From positions 1 to 64,000 of the forward strand of contig JAURVB010013591.1 of NCBI GenBank assembly GCA_033002965.1: a stretch of 64,000 bases of DNA. Reading direction: 5' to 3'. The position numbers were made by a program, and so were the translations under genes. Of the stretch, positions 48,620-60,823 are shown one piece after another. The stretch is from Piper betle. Lineage: Eukaryota; Streptophyta; Magnoliopsida; Piperales; Piperaceae. The notes beneath the pieces are model-generated. The model had not been told where the DNA came from. It did not search any database and was given only the letters and a program-made list of their open reading frames with translations. Numbering within the stretch: position 1 is the first letter of the stretch; every line of letters starts with the position of its first letter.

Positions 48620-49267
48620 AGGTCTATTGTTGTTGTTGCCACCACTTGTCAGTAATTTTTATTGAAAGATTGGTATGATTTACTTGCAAGGCTAGCTGCA
48701 GTTTACACTTTTTTCTGGTTTTAATGTATAAATTTCTGTTATTGAGAACTTTTAATTGCTATTTTGGTTTCCACAACCTACACAAATTATCAGACAGTTC
48801 AAAGAATTTAATACTTTCGTTAACAGACGAGAATGATTATTTGGAATAATTCTAAATTACTTCCGTCATCTTAAACTTTGGCAGCATTGCTAGGAAATAA
48901 ATGCCGTGCTTTTGAGGGCTACAAATCTTGTAGTACCCATTACTTTTTAATAATATCATCAAGGCTAAAATTTAATTAGTCGGTTGATTGGTCTAATGGT
49001 GCAGCAGATTTCATATTTCGGAATTGTGATCCCGTTGACTGTGTTAAGGAGTTTTAAACGCTGATGATGATCATGATAAATACTATGATGAAGCTGATTA
49101 TTCGGTTGCCATGTTTTTACATTATGTAAAGTATATACTATCATATGGAAACATTTCAATTGACAGGTTTTATTCATGTGGACGTTTGACTTTGGCACCA
49201 GTCTTTCTGAATCCTCTTAGTTAATGATGTTATTACATGAATAAACATACTGATTTTCTGTACTTCT
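48620..49267. other. Intergenic sequence between the exon relic and E3
   Basis: No coding sequence or repeat recognised. The last bases before the E3 LTR are TACTTCT. Confidence 0.55.
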
Positions 49268-49794
49268 TGTTGGGTGTGCCCTCCTTCGGAAATACATCAA
49301 ATTGCAACCTTATTTTGGACAAAACAAAAGTTTTGTAGATGTGGTTAGTTGTAAGGAATAAAGCAACGTCCGACGTTTTTCTTCTTTAGTTTTTAGAATT
49401 TTAGTTTTAAAAAAAAAAGGGTAGAGAGGAGAAAAGAAATTTATGTGGATTGAAGAAAGGTAAATATTTTGTTGAGATTCGTTACAATCCTCAATGATAA
49501 CCTCGCCAAGTTCTTAATTTATAATTTCTATTTTCTTTTTTCATAATTAATACCAATTTTATAGAAAGTATAATAAATTGATATTAGGGAGTTTGTTCTC
49601 TTGTAGATATTTTTTGTATCAAAGTTGTGATATAGTGAATTTGATCCGGCCGTTTGCCCTATAGTTTCCCCCTAAATTTGTGGTTTTCCACGTAAAATTT
49701 AATTTGTCTAGATTGGTTTGGTGTGTTTATTTTGTTTAGTAATGTTCATCTTTACTTGTTGAAAAAGAGGATTTGTATTTGGTTAATCTCAACA
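49268..49794 (+). repeat. 5' LTR of copia element E3
   Basis: A 527-bp LTR from TGTTGGGTGTGCC to CTCAACA, similar along its length to the E1/E2 LTRs but with many substitutions and small indels. Confidence 0.9.
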
Positions 49795-49796
49795 AG

Positions 49797-49809
49797 TGGT
49801 ATCAGAACC
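49797..49809 (+). other. Primer binding site of E3
   Basis: TGGTATCAGAACC, one base different from the E1/E2 site. Confidence 0.85.
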
Positions 49810-50397
49810 AAGTTATTTCATTGGCAAATTTTGGTCGTTGATAAGTGATGCCCACTAGGTCTTCGACGAAATTTCTAAGAGCCTAGTTGGTGTGCTTTAT
49901 GATTTATATTTCAAAAAGATGGTTGATGAGAACCATGTCAAGATGATATCTCTTAAAGGACAGAGTAACTAGCATTATTGGAAATGAGAAATAATTAATC
50001 ATTTATATTCCAAGGATTTGTATGAACCTATTACTAGTCAAAAACCGACAGAGGTGACAGATAAAGATTGGAATAAGTTGGATAGGAAGGTTATGGCCTG
50101 TTTGAGACAATGCATAGATGAAGTTGTGTATTATCATATTTCTAAATTGATATCCTCAAAAGCTATATGGGATAAACTCAAAGAAGTTAATGAAAGGAAT
50201 ACTGTTGGCAACGAGGAAATTAGTGAATTTGAGGTATAAGAATGGAAGTGGCGTAAGTCAGCATCTCAATGAGATGAAGAGTATTATTACTCAACTTGCC
50301 AGGATGAAGATGACTTAAGATGAGGAATGACAAGTTATCCTTCTCCTCAACACATTGCTAGAGAATAGGGAAATATTGGTGATCTCTTTGACCAATG

Positions 50398-50701
50398 TTG
50401 CTTCGAATGGAAAACTCGCAATGGATATGGTAATAAGCAGTTTATTGAACGAGGAGGTGAGAAGAAAATCTCTACCAATTTCAGGGTCTCATGCATTAGT
50501 GTTAGAAGTAGCAAAAGGTAGATCAAGAAATAGGGACACAGACAAAAGGTTGCTTCGAATGGAAAACTCGCAATGGATATGATAATAAGCAGTTTATTGA
50601 ATGAGGAGGTGAGAAGAAAATCTCTACCAATTTCAGGGTCCCATGCATTAGTATTAGAAGTGGCAAAAGGTAGATCAAGAAATAGGGACACAGACAGAAG
50701 G
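50398..50701 (+). repeat. 152-bp tandem duplication in E3 gag
   Basis: The stretch starting TTGCTTCGAATGGAAAACTC at 50398 restarts at 50550 and runs to about 50701 with only a few differences. E1 has one copy. Since 152 is not a multiple of three, the duplication itself shifts the frame. Confidence 0.9.
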
Positions 50702-51018
50702 GACAAGAGTCAAGGAAGGTCTAAATCCAGGAAAAACATAAATGTTATTATTGTGACAAGATAGGTCATTTCAAGAAGGATTGTTGGAAGCTCAAGAAAG
50801 ACTTGAAAAATTAGGACAATAAGGATCAAGGAGAAACAAATACTAATGTTGTACATGATAACATAGTGATTCTTTCTAATTGTGGGAATGATTGTTTGAC
50901 GGCTGATTGTGATGCTAGTTGGGTAGTTGACTCTGGAGCATCATTCCATACAACTCCAAACAGAAATTTCTTTACTACCTATGAACCTTCGGATTTGGGT
51001 ATAATGAAGATGGGAAAT

Positions 51019-53883
51019 TGTAAAACCCGTGATTCGAGTCAGGGTTTTACGTTACCGAACCAGTCGGTTCGACCGTTGGTTCGAGTCGAGTCAGTTTCAT
51101 GAACCGCGTGCTGAGTCGAGACCAGCCGTGAGTTATGAGCGATGAGAGTCAGGTGTACCTGAATATATGATGATAACGTCGAGAAGATGGTGAGATATGA
51201 GTTATCTGAATATATGAAAGTATGCAGTATTTTTTTCTTTTATATGTTTGATCGTAGAAATAGTTTTAGGGCCGAATAACGCATTAGGACGCGTTGGATT
51301 ATATTCGGGTGGGTTATTAGTTATAGAGCATGTCATTTGGATGTTGTTGTGTTTGTTTTATTTTATGTGAATTTTTCCATATTTTTCTAGATTTTTTTAG
51401 AATTTATTACGAACTAGTTATTATTTTGACTCGAGTCGGAATCGAGTCAATACTAAATTAACGAAATTGCCACTAGCACTTCTTCTTCTTCCTCCCGACC
51501 CTTCTTTACCCAAACCCTCGCCGCCGTCATTGTGGTTGCCGCCGCCGCCGCTGCCGACGCCGTGCTGCCGCCGATCGACGCCGCCCTGCCCCGCCGTGCC
51601 GTCGCCGTGCCGCCACGACCAACCCCGGCCACCGTCTCGCCGCCACGACGCCGGAACCGCCCCACGAAACGCCTCGACCGTCGCCACTTCGAGCCGGATT
51701 CTGCCGCCGTCCGGGCCGCGCCGCCGCCGCTGTGACCCTGACGACCACCCCCATCGCCGTCGCCGACGTTTCCCCCATCATCCCGACCGCCGTCGAGGCC
51801 GGCCGGAGCCCCGATCGGAGCACGCCGCCGCCGCCGCCCATTTTCGACGCCGCCGTCAACGGCCATCGCCGCCTCGGCTACCCTGTTTGACACCACCATT
51901 GGACCGAGCTCGTCGAGCTGGTGCCGATAGACCCCCTGATTGCCCCGTCCCGAATCATCGCCGGAAAACCGTCGGAATCCGCCGGAAAACCGCCGACACT
52001 CGCCGGAAAACCGCCGGAACTGCCGGAAAATTGGATTCGTGGGAAATTCGCCTGGATCATCCGCCGAACGCACCCAGTCCAATCTGATCGGACTTCGGAC
52101 GCCGCTAGGTGCCGAATTCGAGTTTCGAGCCGCGAAACGGAAACCCTAGCCGTCGCCGATTTTCGACGACGCGAGGTATAATTTATTTTAACTTAATTAA
52201 TTGAAAGTATTGATTATTAGAATTTGCATGCTATGATTGATGAATTGTGCATTGTAATTACTTATATAAATGTGGATTTGATTTAGAATAAAATATGAAA
52301 TTTGTGGAATTGTGTGGTGTTAAAAATAGAAGTTATGAAACTAATTAGGGTTATTAGGTAATGATCATGATCTAATGCAAACTAGCCTAAGTAGACTTGC
52401 TAGAATTGATATAGGTTAATGTGTGTTGATTGATGCGTGATTGTGTTGATTGTGCGTGCATGCTATAGGATGTGTGATTCATCATGCGGGCGTTAGTATT
52501 TAGTTTGATTGTGTAGGTACGGTGTAGGAGCTCGCCGCCTAGGCGCGTGGACCCGTTTGGAGCTTCTACCAGGTCCGTTTAGGACTCGTTCTCTGATTTA
52601 CGCCACTCTCTTGTGTATTTGATTTATTATGTGCAGGACGAGTTAAGTGGCGTTTTATCGAATCCCACTTAACTCGGGCCATTTAGCCAACGATTTTCCG
52701 GATTAATAACCCTCGAGGATGAGATCCCTCGAGTTTGTTTTCGAACTTCAGATCCAGCTCACGTTGCCTTCGGGCCTATTGTATAAATCCCAACCCAGAC
52801 CTATATATATGTATAGTTTTCGTGTTTTGGTGAGAGACTGAATGAGGGAAATCCGACTACTGTGCTACGCGAGCGGGCACGTGTGTGTCGACAGTGGGCT
52901 CTGGAATGGTGTGCGGGCCGTTTCATTCCCGAGGGATCCTGACAACTCCACCTTTGAGTTCCTCAAACCCGGAGAAGTGTGGAGGTTCACGGGTACTGCA
53001 TTGCAGCGCATGTCTAGACTTGTGGTTTCAAAGGGTACTGAAGGCGACTGCCTGAGAGTACTCGGCCTTCGTGCTCAAGGCCAGGAGTAATATGGAAGGT
53101 GCAGAGGGCGGAAAGGAATGAGATTTGACGCGAGAAGCAATAGAGAAATGGCCGAGGCATGAGAATGTGAAAGATAGGGGGACGCTGTCGACCCGAGGGC
53201 GACGGCTCCCGTATGTGCCCTGATGAGAGTTCTTGAGGAAGTATATGGTTTTCATTCAACAGGAGAGTTTGCTCTCCTGTGCCAGATTGATATTAGTTAT
53301 TTTCCGGGCCGGTAACACTCGTTACTGACGGTTTTTCTATATATATGTAGGTGAGAAATGCGAGCGATGAAAGCTGTCGGGACTGCGGAGGAGCAGCACG
53401 GAACCGCGCACACATGTACCTGCCGCGTGTAACGTATGTATAATGATGGTGTGTTATTATTATGTAAATGATAATTTTGATGTGTTCGCGTGAATGTATT
53501 GCTTGTTATGAAACGAACTGATAAATATGAATGAGTAGGGAGCCTTGGAGTTCAGACTCGGCTCGGGTAAAAACGAATGAGATAATGATTTAATGTCATG
53601 GTAGATTATTATGCGTTATCGTATTTTCATAAAATATTATATATTTTCTTTTGGTTTCTCATTTATTATTTTGTCTTGTTTTTGCTTGTACATCTTAGTA
53701 TGCATGTAGGACCACGTTAGAACCCAATCGTTCTCATTCATGCATTTAATATTTGCATCTCCATCTTAAAACGCCGAGAGCAGATCCTGGACGGCTTAAC
53801 CGAACCCAGTAGATTAGCGAACGGTTCGGTCGCCGGTGACATTTCCGGGTCGGTTCACGGGTGAGCCGAAACGGGGTGTTACA
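51019..53883 (+). mobile_element. Solo LTR (2865 bp), TSD GAAAT, inside E3 protease
   Basis: Begins TGTAAAACCCGTG and ends GAAACGGGGTGTTACA, with GAAAT on both sides (51014-51018 and 53884-53888). Removing it restores the copia order seen in E1 (GGGAAATAGTGATAC). It is the same family as the LTRs of the gag-only element at 56611-63773. Internal layout: AT-rich start, GC-rich block with CCGCCGGAAAA-type repeats (about 51480-52170), AT-rich part, TATA-like TATATATATGTATA (52803-52816), a conserved open stretch (52842-53090), a small hairpin (53311-53330) and TATGTAG|GT (53345-53352). No internal domain remains. Confidence 0.95.
52842..53090 (+). other. Conserved 82-codon open frame inside the long LTR
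   Basis: This frame stays open in all three complete or partial copies of this LTR (here, and on the minus strand at 56960-56712 and 61980-61732) and starts about 25 bp after a TATA-like sequence. The predicted product is soluble, with no domain I recognise. By my count this copy and the one at 61980-61732 differ by 8 amino-acid-changing and 6 silent substitutions, so protein-level selection is not demonstrated. It may simply be conserved transcribed LTR sequence. Confidence 0.3.
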
Positions 53884-56610
53884 GAAATAGTGATACTTTC
53901 AAAATTGTGGGACTTGGAGATATGCATATAGTAACAAATGTGGGTTACAAATTGGTGCTTAAAATGTCAAACATATTCCATACATGGGGATGAGTTTGTT
54001 ATCAATTGAAGTGCTTGATGATGAAGGATTTGGTTCACAATTTGCACAAGATGTGTGGAAACTTGTGAAAGGTTCTCTTCTTATTGCTAAAGGGAAGAAG
54101 TGTTATAGCTTTTTACAAGATTGAGACGAGTCAAGTTCTAAGGGAGGTTAATATCTCCTCACTTGATTCCACTGCTGATTTTTGGCACCATCGATTGGGG
54201 CACGAGTGAAAAAGGACTAGAGATGTTGAAGAAGCTAAATCTCCTTCCCAAGGTCAAGGACATTAAAATTAGTCCTTGTGACCATTGTTTGGTGGGCAAA
54301 CAACGTATGACATCTTTTGCAAGCACAAGTATAAGAAAATCAAAAGTTCTTAAATTAGTACCCACTGATATGTGTGGGCCTATGGAGGTAAAATCTCTTG
54401 GCGGTTTTATTTATGTTGTCACTTTTATTGATGATATATCTAGGAAGGTGTGGGCTTCTAGCATGAAAAATAAAAGTGATGTTTTTGGCATCTTTAAGAA
54501 TTTTCATGTATTGGTTGAAAGAGAAACCGATAAGCTCTTAAAATGCCATAGAAGTGATAATGGTGGTGAATATTGTTCTGTTGAGTTTGATAAATATTGT
54601 AGCAAGCATGGGATTAGGTGTGAGAAGACGGTTCTTTATACTCTTCAACATAATGGAGTGGCTAAAAAAATGAACAGGACTATCTCTGAGAGGATTAGAA
54701 GTACATTGTCTTCAGCTAAGTTGCCTAAAAGCTTCTGGGGTGAGGCCATGAGCACAACTTATTATTTGATCAACAGATCTCCCACACATGCCCTAGACAG
54801 TAACATACTAGAAAAGGTTTGGAGTGACAAAAATATCAGTTATTCTCATTTAAGAGTCTTAAGTTGTAAGGCCTTTGCACATGTACCCAAGGAACAAAGG
54901 GCTAAGCTTAACTCTAGAGCTGTGGAATGTATTTTTCTGGGATATGGTGATGATAAGTTTGGATACAAACTTTGGGATCTTAAGAATAGAAAACTGATTC
55001 GAAGCATAGATATAATTTTCAGGGAGGATCAAACAGTTGATGACTTTGGCAAGGAAGAAGTTCCTCAAATTAAATCTCACGAAAGCTTGGAAAAGATAAA
55101 GAACCTTCAACCTTAACTAGAAGTGAAGAGGTGGCCCAGGATGACACAATTATTCCCCTACATAGTGATGATGAGGATGAGGATGTCGTGCCTGATGATA
55201 TTTCTAATAAGTTTGTTAATAATGTTAGATAGGAATAGGGAGATTCAGATCAAGGGAAGCCAACTAATGTGAGAAGATCAGCTCGTGAACTAGTTCCATC
55301 GACAAGATATTTATCATCAGAATATGTGACAATTACTGAATGTGGAGAACTAGAAAATTTTAGTGTGGTCAAAGCTCATGTAGAAAAGGAGAAGTGGTTA
55401 AAGGCAATGCAAGATGAGATGAAATCTTTGCATGAGAAGCACACCTCTGAGTTGGTGGATCTTCCTAAGGGGAAGAGAGTATTGAAGAATAAATGGGTCT
55501 ACAGGATCAAATATGAAGAAAATGACACACAACCAAAGTACAAGGCAAGGTTGGTGGTGAAGGGCTTTAGACAGAAGAAAGGTATTGATTTCAATGAAAT
55601 TTGTTCTCCTGTTGTTAAAATGTCTTCTATTAGATTATTCTGGTTTTGGCTGCAAGTTTGGATTTAGAAGTTGAATAGTTAGATGTGAAGACGATTTTTC
55701 TTCATGGTGATCTTGAGGAGACTATATACACAGAGCAACCAGAAAATTTTAAAGCCAGAGGAAAAGAACAGATGATGTGCAGACTTAAAAAGAGTTTGTA
55801 TGGTTTAAAGCAAGCTCCTAAACAGTGTTACAAAAAGTTTGATTCTTTTATGGAAATGAATGGATACAAGAAGTCTGTTTCTGATCACTGTGTGTTCATC
55901 AAGAGGTTTAATGATGGTGACTTTATTATTCTGTTGCTTTATATGGATGACATGTTAATTGTAGGACATGATGAAGCCAAGATTGCAAGTTTAAAGAAGA
56001 ACTTAAAGAAATCCTTTGCAATGAAGAATTTGGGGTCGGCAAAGCAAATCTTGGGGATATCCATTCGGTGTGACAATGGAGCTAAAAAGTTTTGGGTGTC
56101 ACAGGAAATGTACATAGAAAAGGTACTTGAAAATTTTAATATGAAAGATGCAAACCCGGTTGGAGTTCCATTTGGGGGTCACTTCAAGTTAAAGAAAAGT
56201 AACTTAAGTGAAATAGAGATGAATGGAATGGCAAAGGTTCCTTATGCTTCTCTGGTTGGTAATTTGATGTATGTTATGGTTTGTATAAGGCCTAATATAG
56301 CATATGCAGTTTAAACAGTTAGCAGACATTTACCAAATCAAACAAAGAACATTGGAAAGCAGTTAAATGGATAATAAGGTACTTGAGAGGTACATCCAAA
56401 ATGTATTAGTGTTTTGGAAATGATAAACCTTTATTGGTTGGCTACACTGATGCAAACATGGCATGTGACTTAGCAACAAGGTCAACATCTGACTTTGTTA
56501 ATTTTGCTAATGGGGTTGTGTCTTGGCAGTCTAAGTTGCAAAAGTGTATTGCATTATGTACAACTGAAGCCGATTTTATTACTACTACAGAAGCTTATAA
56601 GGAGATTTTG

Positions 56611-58746
56611 TCGACAACGTCCCCCTTTCTTTCTCATTCTCATACCTTGGCCATTTCTCTATCGCTTCTCGCATCAAATCTCATTCCTTTCCGCCCTCTG
56701 CGCTTTCCATATTACTCCTGGCCTTGAGCACGAAGGCCGAGTGCTCTCAGGCAGTTGCCTTTAGTACCCTTTGAAACCACAAGTCTAGACATGCGCTGCA
56801 TTGCAGTACCCGTGAACCTCCACACTTCTCTGGGTTTGAGGAACTCAAAGGTTGAGTTGTCAGGATCCCTCGGGAAGGAAACAGCCTGCACACCATTCCA
56901 GAGCCCACTATCGACACACATGTGCCCGCTCGCGTAGCACGGTAGTCGGATTTCTCTCATTCAATCTCTCACAAAAATGCGAAAACTATACATATATATA
57001 GGTCTAGGTTGGGATTTATGCAATAGGCCCGAAGGCAACGTGAGCTGGATTTGAAGTTCGAAAACAAACTCGAGGGATCTCATCCTCGAGGGTTATTAAT
57101 CCGGAAAATTGTTAGCTAAATGGCCCGAGTTAAGTGGGATCCGATAAAACTCCACTTAACACGTCCTATACGTAATAAATCAAATGCACAGTAGAATAGC
57201 GTAAAACAGAGAACGAGTCCTAAACGGACCTGGTAGAAGCTCCAAACGGGTCCACGCGCCTAGGCGGCGAGCTCCTACACCGTACCTACACAATCAAGCT
57301 AAAAACTAATGCCCGCATGATGAATCACACATCCTATAACATGCACACACAATCAACACAATCACGCATCAATCAACACACATCAACCTATATCAATTCT
57401 AGCAAGTCTACTTAGGCTAGTTTGCATTAGATCATGATCATTACCTAGTTACCCTAATTAGTTTCTTAGTCTCCATTTTTAACACCACTCAATCAAACAA
57501 ATTTCATATTTTATCCTTAATCAAATCTACATTTATATATATTATTATAACACACAATTCACCAATCCTAGAATGCAATTCTAATAATCAATACTTTCAA
57601 GTAATTAAGTTAAAATAAAGTATACCTCGCGTGGTCGAAAATCGGCGACGGCTAGGGTTTCCGTTTCGTGGCTCGAAACTCGAACTCGGCACCTAGCGGC
57701 GTCCGAAGTCCGATCAGATTGGACCGGGTGCGTTCGGCGGATGATCCGGCAAATTTCCCACGAATCCAATTTTCCGGCGGTTCCGGCGCTTTTCCGGCGA
57801 GTGTCGGCAGTTTTCCGGTGGATTCCGGCGGTTTTCCAGCGATGATTCGGGACGGGGCAATCAGGGGGTCTATCGGCACCAGCTCGATGAGCTTGGTCCA
57901 ATGGTGGTGTCAAACAGGGTAGCTGGGGCGGCGATGGCCGTCGACGGCGGCATTGAAAATGGGTGGCAGTGGCGGCGTGCTCCGATCGGGGCTGTGGCCG
58001 GCCTCGACGGCGGTCGGGATGATAGGGGAAACGTCGGCGACGGCGAGGGGGTGAGATTGGTGGTCACAGCGGCGGCGACGGCGACCGAACGGCGGTGGAA
58101 TCCAGCCCGGAGTGGCGATCGGCGGCTAGCGGCGGCGCGCTGGCAGGCGATCGGTGGCCGGGGTTGGTCGTGGCGGCACGTCAACGGCGGCAAGGCAGCG
58201 CGTTGATCGGTGGCAGCGTGGCGGTCGGCGGTGGCAGTACACAACGGCGAGGGTTTGAGGAGGGTAAGTGTCGGGAGGGAGAAAAATACCCTCAATGGCA
58301 GTTTCGTAATTAAGTATTGACTCGAGTCCTACTCGAGTCAAAATAATAACTAGTTCGTAATAAATTCTAAAAAAATCTAGAAAAATATGGAAAATTCTCA
58401 TAAAATAAAACAAACACAACAACATCCAAATGACATGCTCTCTAAATAATAACCCACCTAAATATAATGTAACGCGTCCTAATGCCTTATTTGGCCTAAA
58501 ATTATTTCTACGATCAAACATATAAAAAGGAAAAATACTGCATACTTTCATATATTCTGATAACTCATATCTCACCATCTTCTCGACGTTATCATTATAT
58601 ATTCAGGTACACCTGACTCTCATCGCTCATAATTCACGGCTGGCCTCGACTCAGCACGCGGTTCATGAAATTGACTCGACTCGAACCAACGGTTGAACCA
58701 ACTGGTTCGGTAACGTAAAACCCTGACTCGAGTCACGGGTTTTACA
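56611..58746 (-). repeat. 3' LTR of the gag-only element, truncated
   Basis: Collinear with 61631-63773 (offset 5020 bp at the left end). It lacks the final ~736 bp of the LTR (60895-61630 equivalent), including the hairpin and TATGTAG block. The break lies at TCGACAACG next to E3 RNase H sequence. Confidence 0.93.
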
Positions 58747-58760
58747 ACCTTCCCTCCTTA
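58747..58760 (-). other. Polypurine tract of the gag-only element
   Basis: The minus strand reads TAAGGAGGGAAGGT directly before the LTR start TGTAAAACCC, preceded by CGAGGACGAAATTTTTA. This matches the usual arrangement at the end of plant gypsy pol regions. Confidence 0.88.
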
Positions 58761-58817
58761 TAAAAATTTCGTCCTCGAACTCTTAGATTAAGGAGGTTTC
58801 ACTCTGGTAGCTATCTA

Positions 58818-60580
58818 CTAAATGTGAAATCCGAGGTGAGACGCGTGCGTACCTGTCACGTTTGTCGTATCCTCCAGTGCTTCAGCAATCGTGGTTGTGT
58901 CCATCCTTGCTGCCCAAGGTGGTACCGAAATGGACGGTCCTCGTGATGGTGTTGTTTGCATTCCTCTCTGATCCAAGGCCTGCTGTTCTTGTCCTATCAT
59001 GCTAGCTACAAGCCCTCTCTGTTATTGTCTCAGTGGCTGTTGGTCTCTGCCTCTCTGGCCTTGACCTTGACCATGCTGGCCTCTCTGCTGTGGTTGTTGC
59101 TAGGGAGCTCGGAGTGCAAGTCTCTGCAGAGGTGCTGGGAGTGTCACCTGTTGGGTCTGGCCAGTTGGAAAAGTTGCAAATCTATGCCCTGGTTGACCGC
59201 AACTATAGCATACGTCTGTGCCTACACTGCACTCTGCAGCTCTATGTCCTCGCTGACCGCATCTGTAGCATGCGTCTGTGCCTGCTCTGCACTCACCTCC
59301 ATGACGACGTCGACAATTCTGACAGAAGGGTGCTCTGTAGCCCTGAACTTGGGCATCCATAGCCCTCATGGCAACTGGTGCATCTGACTGATGTCTCTGC
59401 TGTTCTCCCTGCTCTAACTGATACAGTCTCGAATGTTGTTGCCTCTGGTCAACATCCTGGCGAGGTCTATGCTGCAGCTATAACTCGTTCTACCTCGCTT
59501 GCAGCTATCACAACATCACCGAAAGTAGCAAACTTCCTATCCAAATATGCCATCATGATCTCGTGATGGAGGCCTTCGTAAAAACGCTCTATCCTTCTTT
59601 CTTCGGTGGACACCAAGTCTGGAGCAAATCTCTCCAGAGCTCTAAACCTAGTCTGGTATTGTACCACTGTCATGGGTCCCTGCCTCAACGTTTGGAATTC
59701 TCGTTCCTTTCTCTTCCTGATGTTTGGCGGGAAATACTTTCCATCGAATTCCGCCCTAAATTCCTCCCATGTGATGTCTTGGGGCTGACGATGGGCGAAG
59801 ACAGAATTCTGGACCGAACTCCACCATATCCTGGCTTCGTCCTGGAATGCTCCTATGATGATGCGCACTCGGTGCTCCATGGGGCATGCCATAGTGTCAA
59901 ATACTCCTATAGCTGACGATATCCACAAGAATGCCTCTTCCACGTCCAACTTTCCAAAGAAAGGTCGTCCACCATTCTTCGCGAACTTTTCATACTGCCA
60001 CAGTTCCAATTTCCTCATATCCACTGATCTGTTCGATCTTTCTCCTTGCTCATACCGAGGAAATTGTCGTCCCGTACCTGTTGGTACACCGTCAAATCTT
60101 GCAGCTCCACTTCCGCCTGCAGTCTGCCCGCTACCTACTGTTGCGGTTCCACTGATGTCCGGTCTCATCCCCGCCTGAAGTGGGGCAAATAGAGGAACTG
60201 TCGTTGGAGTAGGCCTCTGTTGCAATGGTGGAGGAGGAGGCGGTGGCAGAGGGTCTGCGGAAACTGCCGGCTCTCCCCGTGCCTCTTCACCCACTGCTGG
60301 TCTCTTCTCAGCTTCTGGCCATAGAAAGAGCTATCTGTCTGAGCTCTTTCCTGAATTCCTCTTGGTCTTGCTGCATTTGTATCTGAGCTTCCACCAACCT
60401 GGCAATCACTGCGTCTCTCTCCTGTCGACTACTTCTGGTGTTGTAACTGTCACGACCACTGTCTCGGTCTCGGCGACTATCTCCGTTCCTGCGACTATCT
60501 CAGTCGTGGCGACTGTCTCGATGATGCCTCTCACCACGTCGGCTAGCTGACACTGGCACACTGGTCCTCGCTGGTGGCAT
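58818..60580 (-). pseudogene. Gypsy-type gag with zinc knuckles, frame disrupted
   Basis: Capsid/nucleocapsid precursor. A possible start ATG at 60580 opens an Arg/Ser/Asp-rich N-terminus with one in-frame stop early on (about 60502-60500). The frame then shifts near 60300, and 60294-59467 gives a 275-residue capsid: Pro-rich start, then WWSSVQNSV, ITWEEFRAEFDGKYFP, QTLRQGPMTVVQYQTRF and RIERFYEGLHHEIM, standard retrotransposon gag motifs. A stop at 59467 and a further shift lead to knuckles CQNCRRRHGGEC, CYRCGQRGHRAAEC and CYSCGQPGHRFATF (last Cys lost) at 59330-59190. A tail with ALEDTTNVTGTHA (59000-58818) resembles the gag-protease boundary. The lesions suggest this copy makes no full Gag, though its RNA could still be mobilised. 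Confidence 0.85.
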
Positions 60581-60823
60581 GGGGGTCCTTGGTCGACTAG
60601 ATGCTTATCTGACCATGGGAGGAGATGGACTCCTGATCTGTGTCCGACGGGTCTGTGTGACCATCTTGCTAGTAGTTACTGCTCTAGTCCACTCGCCTGT
60701 CACACTACCGATATGTAAGGAAATCTACAATCAAAAACATTAAAACAGAAAAATACCTGTCGGAACAGCTCGGAGCAGCTTCGGCACACATGTAACCTGT
60801 AACGCATCTACCATCTTAATCAA

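Larger units (their letters stand above)
49919..56610 (+). pseudogene. Broken copia gag-pol of E3
   Basis: Pieces collinear with E1: gag start (49919-50340), a duplicated gag segment (50398-50701), zinc knuckle and protease (about 50745-51018, DSGA present), then after the solo LTR protease end and integrase (53884-55116), RT (55269-56314, YMDD instead of YVDD) and RNase H (56434-56600). There are many stops and indels. The integrase catalytic glutamate is lysine (GVAKKMNRT), as in E2. The frame ends abruptly at about 56610 at the junction with the gag-only element. It is non-functional. Confidence 0.88.

Noticed and set aside
48423..48620. Independent 65-residue membrane protein gene
   Set aside because: The first residues come from the adjacent intron-like sequence. 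The similarity is split between two frames, so it is a broken exon.
51453..52087. Overlapping ~200-residue open frames on both strands, rich in Pro/Arg/Ala
   Set aside because: They lie in the GC-rich block of an LTR, are open on both strands because of composition, and change frame between the copies at 57.6-58.3 kb and 62.6-63.3 kb.
59033..59387. Plus-strand frames across 59.0-59.4 kb
   Set aside because: Antisense to the zinc-knuckle part of gag on the minus strand.
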